Of a DNA stretch of 64,000 nt, positions 26,153-39,883 are shown in pieces. Below the pieces are notes generated by a model. It searched no databases. It was not told the DNA's origin and was given only the letters and a program-made list of their open reading frames with translations. The translations under genes were made by a program, and so were the position numbers. The stretch is from positions 124,001-188,000 of the forward strand of contig JAFEUB010000780.1 in NCBI GenBank assembly GCA_024529925.1. The letters are read 5' to 3'. Every line of letters starts with the position of its first letter. The stretch's first letter is position 1. This stretch comes from Ophthalmolycus amberensis (lineage: Eukaryota; Chordata; Actinopteri; Perciformes; Zoarcidae).

Positions 26153-27943
26153 GCACTTACTTACGCAAGCATGCCTCTTCCTCTCTCCGAGCTGTGATGA
26201 AGTGGCCAGGGTGCGACTCTTTCCTGCTCTCTTCTAATGGCTTTTATATTAATGAAGTTGGCTAATACAGAGGCATGGATAGTAGAATTGAGAAATGGAG
26301 TCCAGGGATTCTCTTCAGCCAATACGTTGGAAGTGTAACTCCCTTCTGGAAGTTAATCCATTTGTGTGCCGCAGCAAGGTGTCACTCTAGCAGAAGGACA
26401 CATGGAGGCTGTGCATTACATATAGAACACTGCATGTTAATAAGAAACAATGTGTTGTTTAAAGTAGTGGCTTTTTAACGAAGTCCAAACCTGATAATTA
26501 TGATGACACACTTGCTATTTCCGTCTAATTTGATCACAGCGCTGTGGATCTGTTTGATCTGCTTGTTAACTGAATTCGGGGGGAAAAAAAGTCCTCTTTG
26601 TCCAACTTCATGAGCATCAAAAAGTTCTTCAGAGCACCTTGAAAACTCGGAGCGGTGGTCGACCGCGTCCCTGCCACATTATCCACCGATAATTAATTCC
26701 AGGAAGTGTGAAGTGTGTCACGCTAAAAAGCAGGGTGCCATTTGATATTCATGAGGTGTCATCCTGTTTCAAATGTCCCCTCTGGTGTTAGCGTGACAAA
26801 ATGCAGTTCTGTTCAATCCCGGACCTCCCGCGGATCTTAACTGGAGACTCATCACTCATTTCCGGTGTGCGGTCGGAGGATGGGAGGGTTCGGCCTGGTG
26901 TGCAGGGCCATTTGTGCATCAAGGTGAGGGATTGCAATCTGGCTGGCGTTTTCTTCTCCAGGGCCAAGCCTGACTGACCATTAATGTCCCGTGATGCTTT
27001 GTCTCGCATCGGCCATCGAGGACTATGTGCACAGATAAGACTACAGGGAAGGCTTTTCTGTTCCAACGCCATACCTGTTTATAACCATTTTATTACATGG
27101 AACAGCTGATATGAAGTAAAAAATTCTACTATATTGTAATTTTTGAGGAGTTTTTAGTGACATACCGAGAAATACTATATGTATGAAAGTGATTTTATTG
27201 TAAAGTTTGAGTCATAGCACCCTAGGGTAAGAGTAACACAACACAATATGTCAAAATCCATGAGCTTTTCTTATGAGCACAGCATGTCATGAAAAAAGCA
27301 AACTTCAATCATGAAGCAGAATAAATGACAATGTTATCAAAACACATTCTATGAAACTCCTGTTGTATCAAAAATACACACATGTTGAATATAACATATA
27401 TATGGCACTCTGAGATTTTTTTAATGAAAAGTGCGTTTTAAATAAAATGCATTATTATTTAGTATTATTATAAAATGTACAGTTCAGTAACATAAGAGTA
27501 TAAATTCAAACTTTTTAATGTCTAAGTAATGCATCTGGCGGTTGCATATTTAAGTCTTTAAACAATTTCATCTTTTATTTTCATACTTGATTTTCTCTGG
27601 ATACAGAAAGCTGCCGTTTCACGAAGCTAAAACAGCACTAAAAGTATAACATACAGTTTAATAGCCTACATCTTGTCCCTCACTGAATATTAAAATTCCA
27701 ATAAATACATCGTCATGCCCACACCCATAGGGTCCAGAGCCTAATGGGCTTCCTACAGCCCAAGTATCAGCAGAGGAAACCGACCAAAACAATCACCTCC
27801 TGATACCACCAGATTCAGAGGAGTAGCTCTTTTGAATCCGCATCACGTGAAGTTAGGTTTCGTTTTTCCCAATGTGCTTTTCATCCTCTTCAAGTTGGAA
27901 ATTGCCGAGGCAGCGGAGGAATTTTGAGTTCTGGTGACAGATT

Positions 27944-28015
27944 GGGTGTAAATTCAGGAGGCTACTCTAGCTACTCGGCATGGAGAGCCATTGAGAGGAG
28001 GAGCGGGCTCAAATC
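27944..28015 (+). repeat. Dispersed repeat, copy B
   Basis: This is the partner of 1626-1709. It has GGGTGTAAATTCAG, then CTCGGCATGGAGAGCCATT and CTCAAATC. Weak similarity continues downstream (CAATGGCATCTTC against CAGTGGTACATTT). Spacing between blocks is about 12 bp shorter than in copy A. Confidence 0.5.
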
Positions 28016-29303
28016 CATCAATGGCATCTTCAAAGTTAATGAGCTGGATGACATGCATGGCAACCTTTTCATTTTCATTTTTTAAAACTCGACGCCGCTG
28101 CCCCTGCCTTGGGGCTCGTTGGGGTGAATGTACTGTACCAAACATGGACGTGGCAAATTACCTTATAATCTCATGACGTCTCTGAGTAGGAGTCCAGTGA
28201 GAATATGGATGATGGATCAGGGGAATTCTGGTCCATCACCACTTGATTCTTATTTTTGAGGTTTTGACCATCAGTACTTTTTTGGTAATAATTGCTAACA
28301 ATGTCCGCCCTTTCAGTGCTTCGGGTGTTCTGGCATAACTCTGGCCTTGTTTGCAAGCCGTCAGATTGCTCTCGTTTCTTGCTTGGAGAAACTTTGTTGT
28401 GGTACTGTTTTCTATGTTCCCAGATCTCAGCAATGACTTTGTCGAGTATGTGTATCATATCTGATAGAAATGATGCCCAAAATGCCCAAAATAAGACCCA
28501 TGTTATAATAAACCAGAGCTATCCTTTAACAAAACTCTGGCTCCAGTTCTCAGAAACTCCCACTGATGTTACACTCGAGAAGAGAAGCTCTTCCTCTCCA
28601 TCTTCTTTTCATTTGTTTCCAAAAATCTTTGGTTTCAAAGTGGATGGAATAACATAACCAAAACAACTAAGCAAGTTTGGACCATACACAAAAAGAAAGA
28701 CAAGTGTCTGTTTGCAGCCACAAAGGCTCAGTTCTATATTCTGTATTGAGTGATCGTGGAAGCCTGCAAACACAAATATCTTGGCTCCAGCTGTACAATA
28801 AGTAAGACATTTCATTTTATCATTTCCTTTCCTCTGGATAAGATCCGTCGAAACTGGCAGGGATTATTGTTTATGAATGAGAGACCAAATCCCTCCATCA
28901 CAAATTTACTGACAATAATGCTCAAATATTGTTTGTTTGGTGTCTGCTACAGAGGCAGCAGTGGCATCAAATGAAATATTGATGCTCGGCCTTTCTTTGA
29001 TAATCTGTGAGAAATGAGAAACTGTGTAGAAAGTCTTCTGTCACTGCTAAAATCTTGCGCCTTGCTCATTTTGAAGAAAGCTGCACCAGATGACCTGAAG
29101 CAAAAAGGAATTTAGAACCACTTTTTTAAATCTTTGTGCTTTGGAGATGTTGAAATTTAGGACAGAAGGAATGGAGACAAAAACAAACACAAATCATCAG
29201 AAAACAAACTCAATAAATCTCTCACAGCAGATTATAAACTACTTCAGCACGACACTGAAGTGAAGACAGTTTACCAAACGTATGATTTTTTTATCTGTAC
29301 GAT

Positions 29304-29341
29304 TGTGTATGTGTGTGCGTGTGTGTGTGTGTGTGCGCGCG
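29304..29341. repeat. TG microsatellite running into CGCGCG
   Basis: An interrupted TG run that ends in GCGCGCGG. Alternating purine-pyrimidine throughout, so Z-DNA-prone. Confidence 0.9.
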
Positions 29342-29514
29342 GCCACACATGCGTCCACCTCTGCAGTGTGTAAATGCCCTTGACAGCAAAGGCTGTTTAG
29401 GAATGCTGAACAGTGATGCTTGTTACCCACCATTCTCTCCCTGCAATCATTTCATGATTGCCAGTGATGGAACACAAATCACACACATACAGTAGGTTGT
29501 GGGTAATGTGCATA

Positions 29515-29531
29515 TGTGTGTGTGTGTGTGT
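29515..29531. repeat. (TG)8 microsatellite
   Basis: A perfect dinucleotide run. Confidence 0.9.
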
Positions 29532-30009
29532 AGTGTGTCTGTCTGAGTATGCCTGGAGGATTGAAGAACGAAGCCTTGTAACTAAGACTGAGCTTTATGT
29601 ATTTATGTCTGATATTAAGTCATATTTTTATGAAAGCTTCATTGGTTTTCACAGAATAAAATATGCAATTTTGAAAAGAGAGATCATTAGGGCTGTATTC
29701 AACATCCTGAGATTACTCTCAGAGAGCTCCGAATTTAGCATTTCTAGCAAGGAATCCTAGTTTGGGAGTGATTTGGCAAACTTCTTTGGGCAACTCTGAG
29801 CAAGGAAGGCTAAGTATGATGCATTCTTTTAAAGATGTATGATTGGTTTATCACCCAAAAAAAGAAAATGATGAAAAATGGAAAATGCACTCTTAGTGAT
29901 AATGGGCATATCATTTTGTATCCATTCAGACATGGTTTAATTATGAATACTTTTTTATGTCGTAAACATCTCTGTTGAATGAATTGTACGATTTCTAGCA
30001 GGTCAGAGG

Positions 30010-30032
30010 GAGAGAGAGAGAGAGAGAGAGAG
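30010..30032. repeat. (GA)11 microsatellite
   Basis: A perfect purine dinucleotide run. Confidence 0.95.
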
Positions 30033-30479
30033 TAATGGAACCCAGTCAAAAATCCACAATGCCTTTGGACGAAGGATCACAAACAAACTCTATTGACATT
30101 GAGTTGTTGGAACCGTGGGACTTTTGGGAAGCTTGGCGGATTGGGTAGTTGCCTGCTCTGCCTTGTTGGTAAGCCAGCTTAATAGTACTCTTACAGAAAC
30201 GGTTCAGGGCTTAACATTGAATAATTAATTCAAATGATGAAGCAAGGAAAATAACAAAAGCAGACCAAATAAAAAGACTGAGTCTAAATGAATATCTTTG
30301 CGTATTTAATTTGGTCACCCACCTTCTTTTTCCATTTCAACTTTATCATATGATAATGATGATAATAATAATTGTAATAACCTTTATGTGTAATTGACAT
30401 GTGGAGGAATTTAAGTGGGAGATTAACTCTAATAATTATAGCATTGCAATTTGCTGAAAGCAAGACATACCTTGCAGAG

Positions 30480-31300
30480 GGTTCAGTGCAGATTAGAAGA
30501 TCTTTGGTCACAGGTGTGATTTGGAAGCTTAATGTCATCTATTTTATTTAAAAAAATGGTGGAGAAACTGCTCGACTGTCTCAGTGGATGCTTCCATATG
30601 CTGGCTCGGAGAAGGGTTAATCACTGAATTGATTGCCTGAAATAAAACCCTGGGGTTGTGGCAGCGACTAGCCACCAAATTGGAGAAATAGGAATACCCT
30701 GTTTCTTTAACTGTGCACTGATAGGCCAGCATCAAGATACCTTGAGCTTGTCTTTATTACATTTTGTCCTCAGTTTTCCGACATGGCCTCTATAAATCCC
30801 TTGTATGCTCATTTAGCCAGCAGTGTGTTTTGTTCCTTTCATCTCGATAGGGGCAATGTCATCAAGGATTGTCTGACATGTTCTATTAAAATTATCTAAT
30901 CCATCATTGACAGAGACAGTCTTCTGATTAAAGATATCATGGTCAGAGGCAGCTCAGAACTTTTTGCAGAAACTGCAAGCTGACTTGGAATTAAAAGACC
31001 CAATGCAGGTAGATGGCTTAGGCGCTGGAAGCAGTAGCACGCTATGTCAGATCACAGCCTCATCGGAGACATTACAATCTAGCAATTCAATATGATTCAG
31101 AGGAACAGCATAAGACGACTCGAGGACAAGGGTATGCCCCTTGTTAGGAGTAGAATTTTTGACAAACTTTTCAAGATTGAAAGACTCAAAGAGGTTAAAA
31201 TAATTGTCTGTAAACGCAGGCATGGAGAGACAACAAAGGTGTTAAATTCACCAAGAATAAGAACTCAGCCATTTTTAATGTGTAGTCATGTGCATGTGTA
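30480..31300 (-). mobile_element. Decayed LINE, endonuclease to start of reverse transcriptase
   Basis: Reading the minus strand, 31262-31120 gives ILGEFN followed by a GIPLSS block. This is the position of the GDFN motif and the later GHTLDLV block of an APE-type endonuclease. Near 30830-30770 the text WLNEHTRDL, a stop, then RPCRKTE matches the linker that normally reads WLND...CRKAE. At 30735-30544 an open stretch has YFSNLVASRCHNPRVLF, INSVINPS and VEQFLHHFF, the region just before the reverse-transcriptase core in fish L2/Rex-like LINEs. Stops and frame changes disrupt it throughout. The RT core and 3' end are absent here. Confidence 0.75.
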
Positions 31301-31788
31301 GTCCTGGCATTTAAAAGACTTGTTCGCAAGGGACGTCAACTTCGGTAATTTTCAATATTTAGCTAATTTCGATAAGGTGGATGCTACACAGGATTTCAGA
31401 ACAAGACTTCTCCAAGGGAGACACCCAATAACAAACAGACCGGATCAAGTGAAAGGTAAAGAAAGATATTTGCGTTATCTCTCAATACTGGACCGGTTAA
31501 AAACATGTTGCCATTAGTCAATTAAACACAATAACGTGGTGAAATAGGGTTCAGTTTGAAGAATACCAAAGTTACCCTTGACTTAACACAGGTGAAATGC
31601 AGTAGAAGGAATCAGCAGTAGATACAGTTGAAAGGGTTTTAGGGTTGATGATGTTTTTAACTTTGCTGTTGAAGTGGGTGGAATGGGATTTTGCTCTTGT
31701 TTGAGAATTAGCAGAGCAGCTGGGTCTATATGTAGCACCGTTCTTAGAGGTTTGGTGTTGGTGGAGAAGGTAAAATGTGCTGGATGAA

Positions 31789-31791
<3 letters not shown>

Positions 31792-31831
<40 letters not shown>
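31792..31831. repeat. TA microsatellite with one phase slip
   Basis: TA repeats to 31820, a phase change at TTA, then repeats to 31831. Confidence 0.95.
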
Positions 31832-31833
<2 letters not shown>

Positions 31834-31885
31834 ATATTTATCCCTCTCTAAAAAAGGCTTTTATGTGGTGCGCGCATTCAGATAG

Positions 31886-31913
31886 TTTTTTTTTTTTTTT
31901 TTGGGGTGGGGGG
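31886..31913. repeat. Poly-T (17) joined to a G-rich run
   Basis: Seventeen T followed by GGGGTGGGGGG. Confidence 0.9.
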
Positions 31914-32639
31914 TATTTAATAAATGCCATGAAGAAGTGACGCAATGGAGACAAAAGGGTAGAGGTAAGGCACATAGGGGCGATGATTGGATGACTGCTC
32001 AAAACAGCACGATCCAGTTTAAAGTCTGACAGCAACAAGGTGATTGGTTGGTAGGGGTCATGCCAAAATCACATTGGTTTTCGGAGAATCGAGGGAACCC
32101 TCAAAGTCAGCTGACGTATTGAGTCAACACAGAAAACATGCATTAATAGGAAAAGAGCAAATTTCCCTGATTAAAAAAACACTAAGCTCCATTTGTCATT
32201 TTCATACGCCCATAAATATGCACAAGTGGTATTAAAAATGCATTAAAAGATTCAACTCGATGCAACTTGACGACACCTTGTTATCTAGGCTGTGTGTTTC
32301 TTTTAATATATGTGCTCATTACATGTGCAACGCAAATTCTCTTGGGAGTAATAAGACGTTGCACTCCAACTGTGTTTCATTCGTTCCAAATCCATGTTTA
32401 ATACAGAACAAGTATATCACCCTCTGCCGCTAACAAGACCCCTCAGCCTTCGACCTGTGACTCTATAGAGAAAATGTCTATGGCTCAGCAGTAGTCGAGA
32501 GCAGCGGCAGTTTTCCCAGCACAGCTGACAATGTCACGGTTTTCTGTGCCTGCTGCTGAGGGGCGGGCCGACGCAGTCAGCGGCGCCATAAATGCCACTC
32601 TTTCTTTGATGGGCCCTCCTGTGGATCGATGCCAATATG

Positions 32640-32760
32640 TAGCCTACCTCCCTCCAGCTACCTAACCCCCATCTGTCCATCCATCCATTCATTCATTCGA
32701 CCACCTAGCCATCCTCCCCCTCTCCGTCCGTTCCTCCCTCCTCCTTCTTTACTTTCATCT
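32640..32760. repeat. Pyrimidine-rich tract with CCAT/CATT units
   Basis: TCCATCCATCCATTCATTCA at about 32676-32698 sits inside a CCTCC-rich tract. This is a simple-sequence region, not coding. Confidence 0.75.
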
Positions 32761-33409
32761 TTGTCCATTTATGTACATTCTTACCGCTACTTCTTGCCCC
32801 CAGCAGCCGGTCTGAACTCCTTGCTCCTTTGCTCCCCTCACCATTCACCATAAAACATATGTGTCATATATTTATCATGTGCATGTCTAGCAATTTGTAA
32901 GCATACCCCATTAAAGATTATATCACCATGAGTTACAAATTCTGTGCAATCTGCATACATGTATAATCATAACATTTGTATTCAAAAAAATGCAGTTAGT
33001 GAAGTATATATATGAAGTACATGAGAAAATGACCCAACATGTGTGACAGCAGCCTTTGATTAGAGGTACATATTTGATATGGCCCTAAAATGTGGAAAAG
33101 AAAGAATCTTTACAAAAGGGTTACTTTTGTATAAGGATGTACTAAGTGTCTGTCCAATGGTATGTTCAGTGTGCAGGATTTACAGCCGTCCACAGTGTCA
33201 ACTCTGTCTCTCTGACCGGCTCTGAAAACTATTGACAGCCAGGAGGGGTTGACCTCCCAACACGGGTGGTGAGAGGCTGCACATCTTTGTTTTGTGCTAT
33301 CCAAAGCAGAAAAAGCACAGGAGGTCTGGTGGTGAAAGGAAAAAAGGAGACTAAAGCATACCAGAATAGACCCACTACTGGCACAAAATCAATTGGGTCC
33401 AATGCTTTA

Positions 33410-33427
33410 TCACAGTAGCTACTGTGA
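33410..33427. other. 18-bp perfect palindrome
   Basis: TCACAGTAGCTACTGTGA is fully self-complementary with no spacer, in otherwise unremarkable unique sequence. A dyad-binding regulator site or chance are equally open. Confidence 0.6.
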
Positions 33428-36400
33428 CGCAAATGCTAAGTAAGCACTCTGAGAGTCAGGGGCTGGTTGAATAGCTGAGCAGTGGAGCCTGGGAACTCTT
33501 GGGCAATGTTATTATACTTTGGTCAAGGGATGAGTGACCAGTGGAAGAACTTGCTGATGCACTGGGATGTTTTTCACAGATGAGAGATGTTAGACAGGCC
33601 CTGGTTTGGTAAAAGCTGTTGCTCTCAGGGTCTTCGTCTGATTATACTCACATTTTGTGTTGAAAGCTTCAGTATTTGAGGTGATGGACTATCTTGCAAC
33701 AGAATCCACTGCATTGAACACAACTGTTTGTGATGATGTTTTCATCAAAATGACTATATATCATTTACCAAGCGTATTTGAGGAGTTGGGAGTAAGACTG
33801 CGTTGGCAGTGCGGGATGGCTTTAACCTGATTCATAAATGAAGTCAGGCATTTCACAATAAATCCAGGATTTCGCAGGGCTATCAGATATTGACCCTCAC
33901 GTATTTTAGCAAAATCCAGAGCAAAGTCAGCAGATGAGTAACATGTATATTTCTCCAGGTCTTTGAATTCAATTTGTCTGGGAAAGAGATTTGGGTGTGT
34001 CATTTGATGAACATGAATAGGATGAGATTAGCAACTTCTGAGAACTGAAGTGCTGATGAGGGTACGTCTGTACATGTGCTGACATGCCCAAAAATCCATC
34101 AATTCTGGACAAAGATTCAATGTTACATCGCAAATATCCTAAAACTGCCATTTGTTGTCAGTCCAAAGCTTCATATATTAGAGACTGGAAGGTGGTATCT
34201 GCTTTTCCACATTCACTGAAGTGTTTTGACCCAGACTGCTATTATCATTGGATGGCAAATCATTCTCAGGAACTGGAAGTCACCCATAGAGACCCCCTTT
34301 CAGGACTTGGTGACTGAATTAGGAAAAGTAACAGCATATGAAAGAATGCAAGACAGAAAAATATCTCCTCAAGTGGTATATTTCTTCTATCGAAGTGTCT
34401 GTGTGAAGACAATGTGGAGGCACAATATTTTGGGTTACTATGTGAGAGATGAGCTTGTTTTTTTATTGTATTATTATTTAAATTTTATTCTTAATTATGT
34501 ATTTATTTCACTTCAAATTAGAATTTCTTCACTATGTATTTTTTCAGAATAGTACTGTCCTATTGGCAATAGCTTTATGCATATCGTAAAATAAAAATTG
34601 CAAGTCATAAAAACAAAAAACTCCTGGTTTTCTTAACCTCAATTCTGGAATTACAGCAGATTTGATTAACCGAAGCCAGAATGAAGTCACCGTGATCTTT
34701 ATAATTGTTGTATTCCTGTGTCAGAATCAACTCAGTACTTAAAGAACACATTCACTACAATGGGTGTTATACAATGGCTGTGCAAGAAAACAAATGTAGA
34801 TATATAAAGCACTTTTTTTCATCGCATAGAAGTAGTATGTAACTGAGCACTTCTGTCCTTTTCAGCTGTGCTATATCTAGAATGCATAGAGGGGATCTCA
34901 TGAGAGTATAGCCAACACTGCTGGATTATGACCAAAGGTGGAAAAACAATGTTATCTTATTGTGTCTTTTTGCAGCAGAAGAGAGTTCTCTCTTATCTCA
35001 GAGCCATCTCATGATTCGCTGTCTGGCATATCTTCCAGAGCTTACAAAGAAAACATTGATGACCTCTCGACCATTGCACACATCTAAAGACTGTGCCAGT
35101 GAAAGATAATTGTCAGGTTTCAACGCTCTAGGAACTTTCACAAAGAATTGACCTGCTTTAAAGAAACGGCAAGCCTGATGTCTCTGCGCTTACACCCATT
35201 GCACGCTTTATTGTATCTCAGGGAATTCTTGAGATAACATGCAGATTTCTTGGTTGGCGAATGATCACATTATAGTGGAGTCCAAATCTGCAGCAGACCT
35301 GAATGAAGAAGAACATCAGCTTTATTCTGTGTTACTAAAGGGATCCTTTGGCCCTTATGGTTGCCAAAATTAGTTTCTCTTTTATTCACAAATCAATGGT
35401 ATTTGGCCTCCCTCCTTTGAGGTCTTGCTGTCTATAAAATCCTTCACTATTGTATCTGCTGTTGGCTGGCTGTCGAAGCAAGATAAGCGCAAAGGCCTGA
35501 TTTCTCATCCTCAGTCATCAGCGATGCTGTGCTCTATCTCACACCCGTACTTTTAATTCAGTGTGACTTTTTTTAAATTATTGTAATCAATGCAGTTTAA
35601 TTCAACGTGTGCAGAATACTGCAATCCTACTCACCCTGGTATAACCACTGTGAGGTTGTTACATCCACGAGAACAAGATAGTAGGGCCGTCTTGAGATTT
35701 TTCTGTTGGACTGACTTCGAGAATTTACATATAAAATGAAAACCATCCGCACCATGAATGCACACAATAGATCTTTCAGGCTGCTCTCTAAAAAGATGGC
35801 ATTGCTTTTCTCTCTTTTTTTGCTTGTACTATTTTATCCATTAGGATGCGGTAAAGGAATTTGGTAATGCGTCATTGTGTTCATTGTTTTAGCATATGTT
35901 TAGCGAGTAAAATAATAACAACTAAGGATATGATAAAGTTCAATGTTCATTCAATATAAAACCGCAAAGGTTACATGAGGTACAACACAATATGCATGCA
36001 AAATTCAGTTATGATATGAAACAGCAACAAGCCAAATAAAATAATCTCCCTTTGAATACAATGTCATTGGCTTTTTCTGTCATTTTATTTCAGTGGCAGA
36101 CAGTGGAATATGTACTGCAGCTGCACGACATGAACGGATCAATACTTATTGCAGCTTGTTGCCTTCGTATTGAAGGAAAATACAGATTCTCTATTTAGAG
36201 AGAGACATCAGTGCCTAAGCAAGATTGCTGCTTCTATCTGGAAAAGAATATGTGATGTATGTTTATATGTGACGCCTGAAATAAGTAAGATTAGCTTTGC
36301 CTCAGAACACTCTGTGACACTGAAAGTGAAAACCTGCTCAGCCTTGTAACTGACTTTAACGATTGATGTTTCTTGACAGCAATAGCGGCTCCAGAGTTCT

Positions 36401-39400
36401 GATCAATCTCACTTGTGCAGACGCCTGGTGACCCAATACTCGCTCTTTAGAATCCCAGTTATTCACCCAATGCAGCGTCACCTTGCTGTGTTCCAAACTC
36501 TCTGCTTCCCAAGCGCTTTGGTCCCACCAAAGCTGAAAGCACTGCCTTTCTACCCCCAACATTTCTTTTGTGCATTCCAGTGTTGGAAATTGTGGCATTC
36601 CACATTTAGAATTGGCCAGCCAAAGTGCTCATGCCGTATCATTATCATGTCAGAACCGCTCCCACTTGATCACAGCGGCCAGCAACAGGGCCAAGTGTCC
36701 ACCCACACCTGCAGCCGACATTCTTCATTATCCTCACTGGCTTTTTCTTTCCTCACCAAGCCAAGGTGGCTTGGCTTTTGTCAAGTACCATGGGACACAA
36801 ACAACTCACTAAAGTCAGCTGTGACAGGTGCAATTGCACATGACATTCATGTGTGCTAATAACTGTATTTGTGTATTTGTATTAAGAAAATTGTTGCCAG
36901 GCTTAAGTGGTCAAAACAGAAACGGCAATATTAGTATTATATTAGTGTTACGGGCTAGGTAACTAACTCCATGAACTGGAAGGTCCTCTCAAAAAACAAC
37001 AGTATAGGAATGTGTTTGTGTAGGCGGGTGTGCTGGCAGGTCTGTACTGCGTGACGGTGGTCAGATGTGTGGATGGGGGGAGGTCATGCTGACTGCTGAT
37101 TACCCAGATGGCATGTTCCCCATAGGTGTCTACGATTGACAAACGCCACAATCATCACAGCGTCTTTCCTTCAACATGTTCCAGATATCCCTTTGGATGC
37201 CATTATGGTTTATTTTACTTGGTTTTATTGGCTCATGTCTATTGGGTCGGTCTCCTAATGTAGTGCATTTTCATTGTGGGATACGAAGGGACTGTCTATG
37301 TTTTTTTTCAGTGGCAGGCACCGGTCTGTCTTATTGCTGTCTCAATTATCTGCTGCCATGATGGCAATCTGCCTATTAGATCACAAGATACAATGTTCTG
37401 TTTGTGCCTTTCTGATTCAAGGTTGGTGCTAGAGAAAAAGCTCATGGACTGTCGGAAGTAAAATAAGGTTCATCATCTGGGGACCATAAAATATCCACAA
37501 TAAATATGTTGCAGATCTTTAGAAATGCCAAATGTCATGAATGTGGTCCAACAGCCCCAGTGCATCCAAAGTAGTTTGAAAATGGGGAAATGCATGCTCA
37601 TGCATGCTGTTTACACCTTCCTTGCTGTCATCAAAGAGGAGCATGCTGTGTTCACTGCTTTGATATTCAACAGTGTTACAGATAGTTATCTGGGTGTCAG
37701 GCAGGTCACATTGCGTGCTGACTCACTCATCCACTAAGTGGTAAGATCAAGGGTCGTTTTAATAATAGAGCCTCATAGGAAAAAGTTTGATGATGTGAAG
37801 TTTTTCGCCCTCTCCACTAAGCAGTGTGAATATGAGTGATGTGAAAGAACTTTTGATGGAGGCAAAAGACCTACTTTGATACCACTCAAGGTGTTTTTTG
37901 CCATTGTCAGAAAACAGTTGCTGCGTTAAGTGGAATATGGAAACGCCTTTGCTCAATAATTCTGATTTAGCAAACACTTAACTCACATGACTCATCAGAT
38001 GTATCCACTGTCAGCGTCACCCCATTTGTATTGTCTTCTTCTCCCGACAGCATAAAACATGGCCAATTTCAGGCTGACATAAAAGAACAATTAAAACTTG
38101 CCTAATTTATACTAATTCAACCACTCTCCATTTTTCTCCTGTAGATTTGCAAAGGCAACTTGTTTTGTTTCCACTTCGCATCCTCTTCTTCTACTCTTTT
38201 TAGTGGCGGATTAATTTGACATGTACTGATTTGCACTAACTAGTCAAACATGTGTAGATGTTAACTATGTTTCTGGTCAATTATTTTATAGCTCAAAATT
38301 GCAAATTTGTCTCAGAAGGCTTTACAATCTCTACAACGTATAATGTTTTCTGTTATTATATCATTAATTAATGGAGAATATGCCCTGTTGCTTTAAATTG
38401 GGTGCGGCTAGCCAAGACTGTATCTCAGGAGTAATTATGTCTAACATGAAGTTTATTCTGGAGGCTATCATAGTAGTGTTAAGATGGATTGATAATACAT
38501 CTCAACAAAAACATCCAGTGGAGGATGGTTCACTACCAGCTTCCCCCCAGGCAGTTTAGCATGGTGGAGGGCCCAGATGGCAGCGAGAGCTGGCAGTATA
38601 TGTTTAAAGTTCTTGCTTTGAATCATATGTGATTGCTGCAAATGAGAGCAAAGAGACTCCTGATTCCAAATACAATATATACTCTTAAAGATGTAGAGTA
38701 TAAAGAATGATTGGTGTTGAATGCATGCCAGTAGTAAGTTTGGATTGATGGACGAGTTACTCTGTGGTGTAAAAACACACTCGGCTTGCTTCTCTTCTTC
38801 TCTTTTGAATATATGGAGTTAGCTAACAGGTATATGTCCATGACCACAAAGGTGCCTCTTTGGGAAACTCAAATTTAATATTAGGTCAAGCACTGTTACA
38901 AGATGTCAAGACAAAATGTCACCTAAACCCCTTTCACTGGGGTTCTCTTTATCTTGATCCACAGCATTTTCTAAGGCTGATCTTGTAAAAGACAAGAAAG
39001 CTGTAGTAGAACTTGTACCAAAAGGTGGAAACATGGCAGAAAACATCTACTGAACTTTTGCAAAGAACTTTATTCTTCTTCAAATGTTAGACGTTCACAT
39101 GTGACTGTCCTGTAAGGGTGACTACAGTCTGTTTGTTCAATTTGTTATATTTTCAGATTCATAATCATGTTTCACCCTAGAGGCGGATTTCTGTTTCCCA
39201 TTTGTTAGTCAAACCCCGGAGCGAATAAGCTGTAGACTGCTGAAAGCTAAATCCTGTTGCTGCCATTGAATATTTGAAAAGCATAAAAAACTGGAAAAAA
39301 CCAGTGTGGCCCCATGTATGAAATAGAATCATCACTGTATTCACCATCATATGTCACTCTAAACTGTGTGTCAGTGATACGATCATTGTCATCGCTCAGT

Positions 39401-39883
39401 TTTTCTTCATATGCCTGTTCATCTGTCCAAACTGTGCTTTAGTATATCCATGCAGTGCACGCTGCCAGCGAGTCATGACTAATATGAGCTAGGAGCCACC
39501 CTAGAGTCCAGCTTTAGAGCATGTGGCCCATCTTTGCATATTTTTCACCACCTGGTGTCTGTCTTCGCACGGCGATGTTTGTCATTGGAGAGTAAACCCT
39601 CTGATATTTCTGTGGCCTTTCCCTAATCTTCAGAGTCATGTCGGGGGGCCTCAGAAGCTTTAGAAATGACAGGTTGAGGATTCTCACATTTCTTTTTCTC
39701 TCATCTAATGTGTCTCACTTTATGCGTGCCTATCTTAAAAGCCATGTTGTCACACATTCAACCTTAAAGACGGATCCTTCCCAAAGCCAAGAGAAAATGT
39801 TCCGAATGGGGTGAGATGCTGCAGTTCACAAAGCCCCCTAAGTCCCAAACATTGTACATTTTACGCTCAACTTAATACCTTCT

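Larger units (their letters stand above)
22656..27943. other. No gene recognised
   Basis: Microsatellite-rich (AT, CT, CA). 22760-23470 carries a 121-codon open frame without a recognised domain. 26640-27000 is CpG-richer and high-complexity, with CCGATAATTAATTCC near 26685. Confidence 0.6.
28016..30479. other. No gene recognised
   Basis: Two overlapping open frames near 28170-28460 (minus) and 28292-28657 (plus) show no domain. TG and GA microsatellites occupy 29300-30032. Confidence 0.6.
31301..39883. other. No gene recognised
   Basis: TA repeat and T/G tract at 31.8-31.9 kb. A CpG-richer patch with one GC-box-like GGGGCGGG lies at 32490-32600. The palindrome is at 33410. The rest is unique AT-rich sequence with only short frames. 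Confidence 0.6.

Noticed and set aside
28750..28974. HKYLGSS text resembling the KYLG motif of LINE reverse transcriptases
   Set aside because: The rest of the frame does not follow any LINE pattern, so a four-residue match is not enough.
32490..32600. GC-box with a nearby ATAAAT as a promoter
   Set aside because: A single motif pair; no exon, ORF or further promoter features downstream.
36413..36859. 148-codon plus-strand open frame
   Set aside because: No recognisable domain and composition like surrounding intron sequence.
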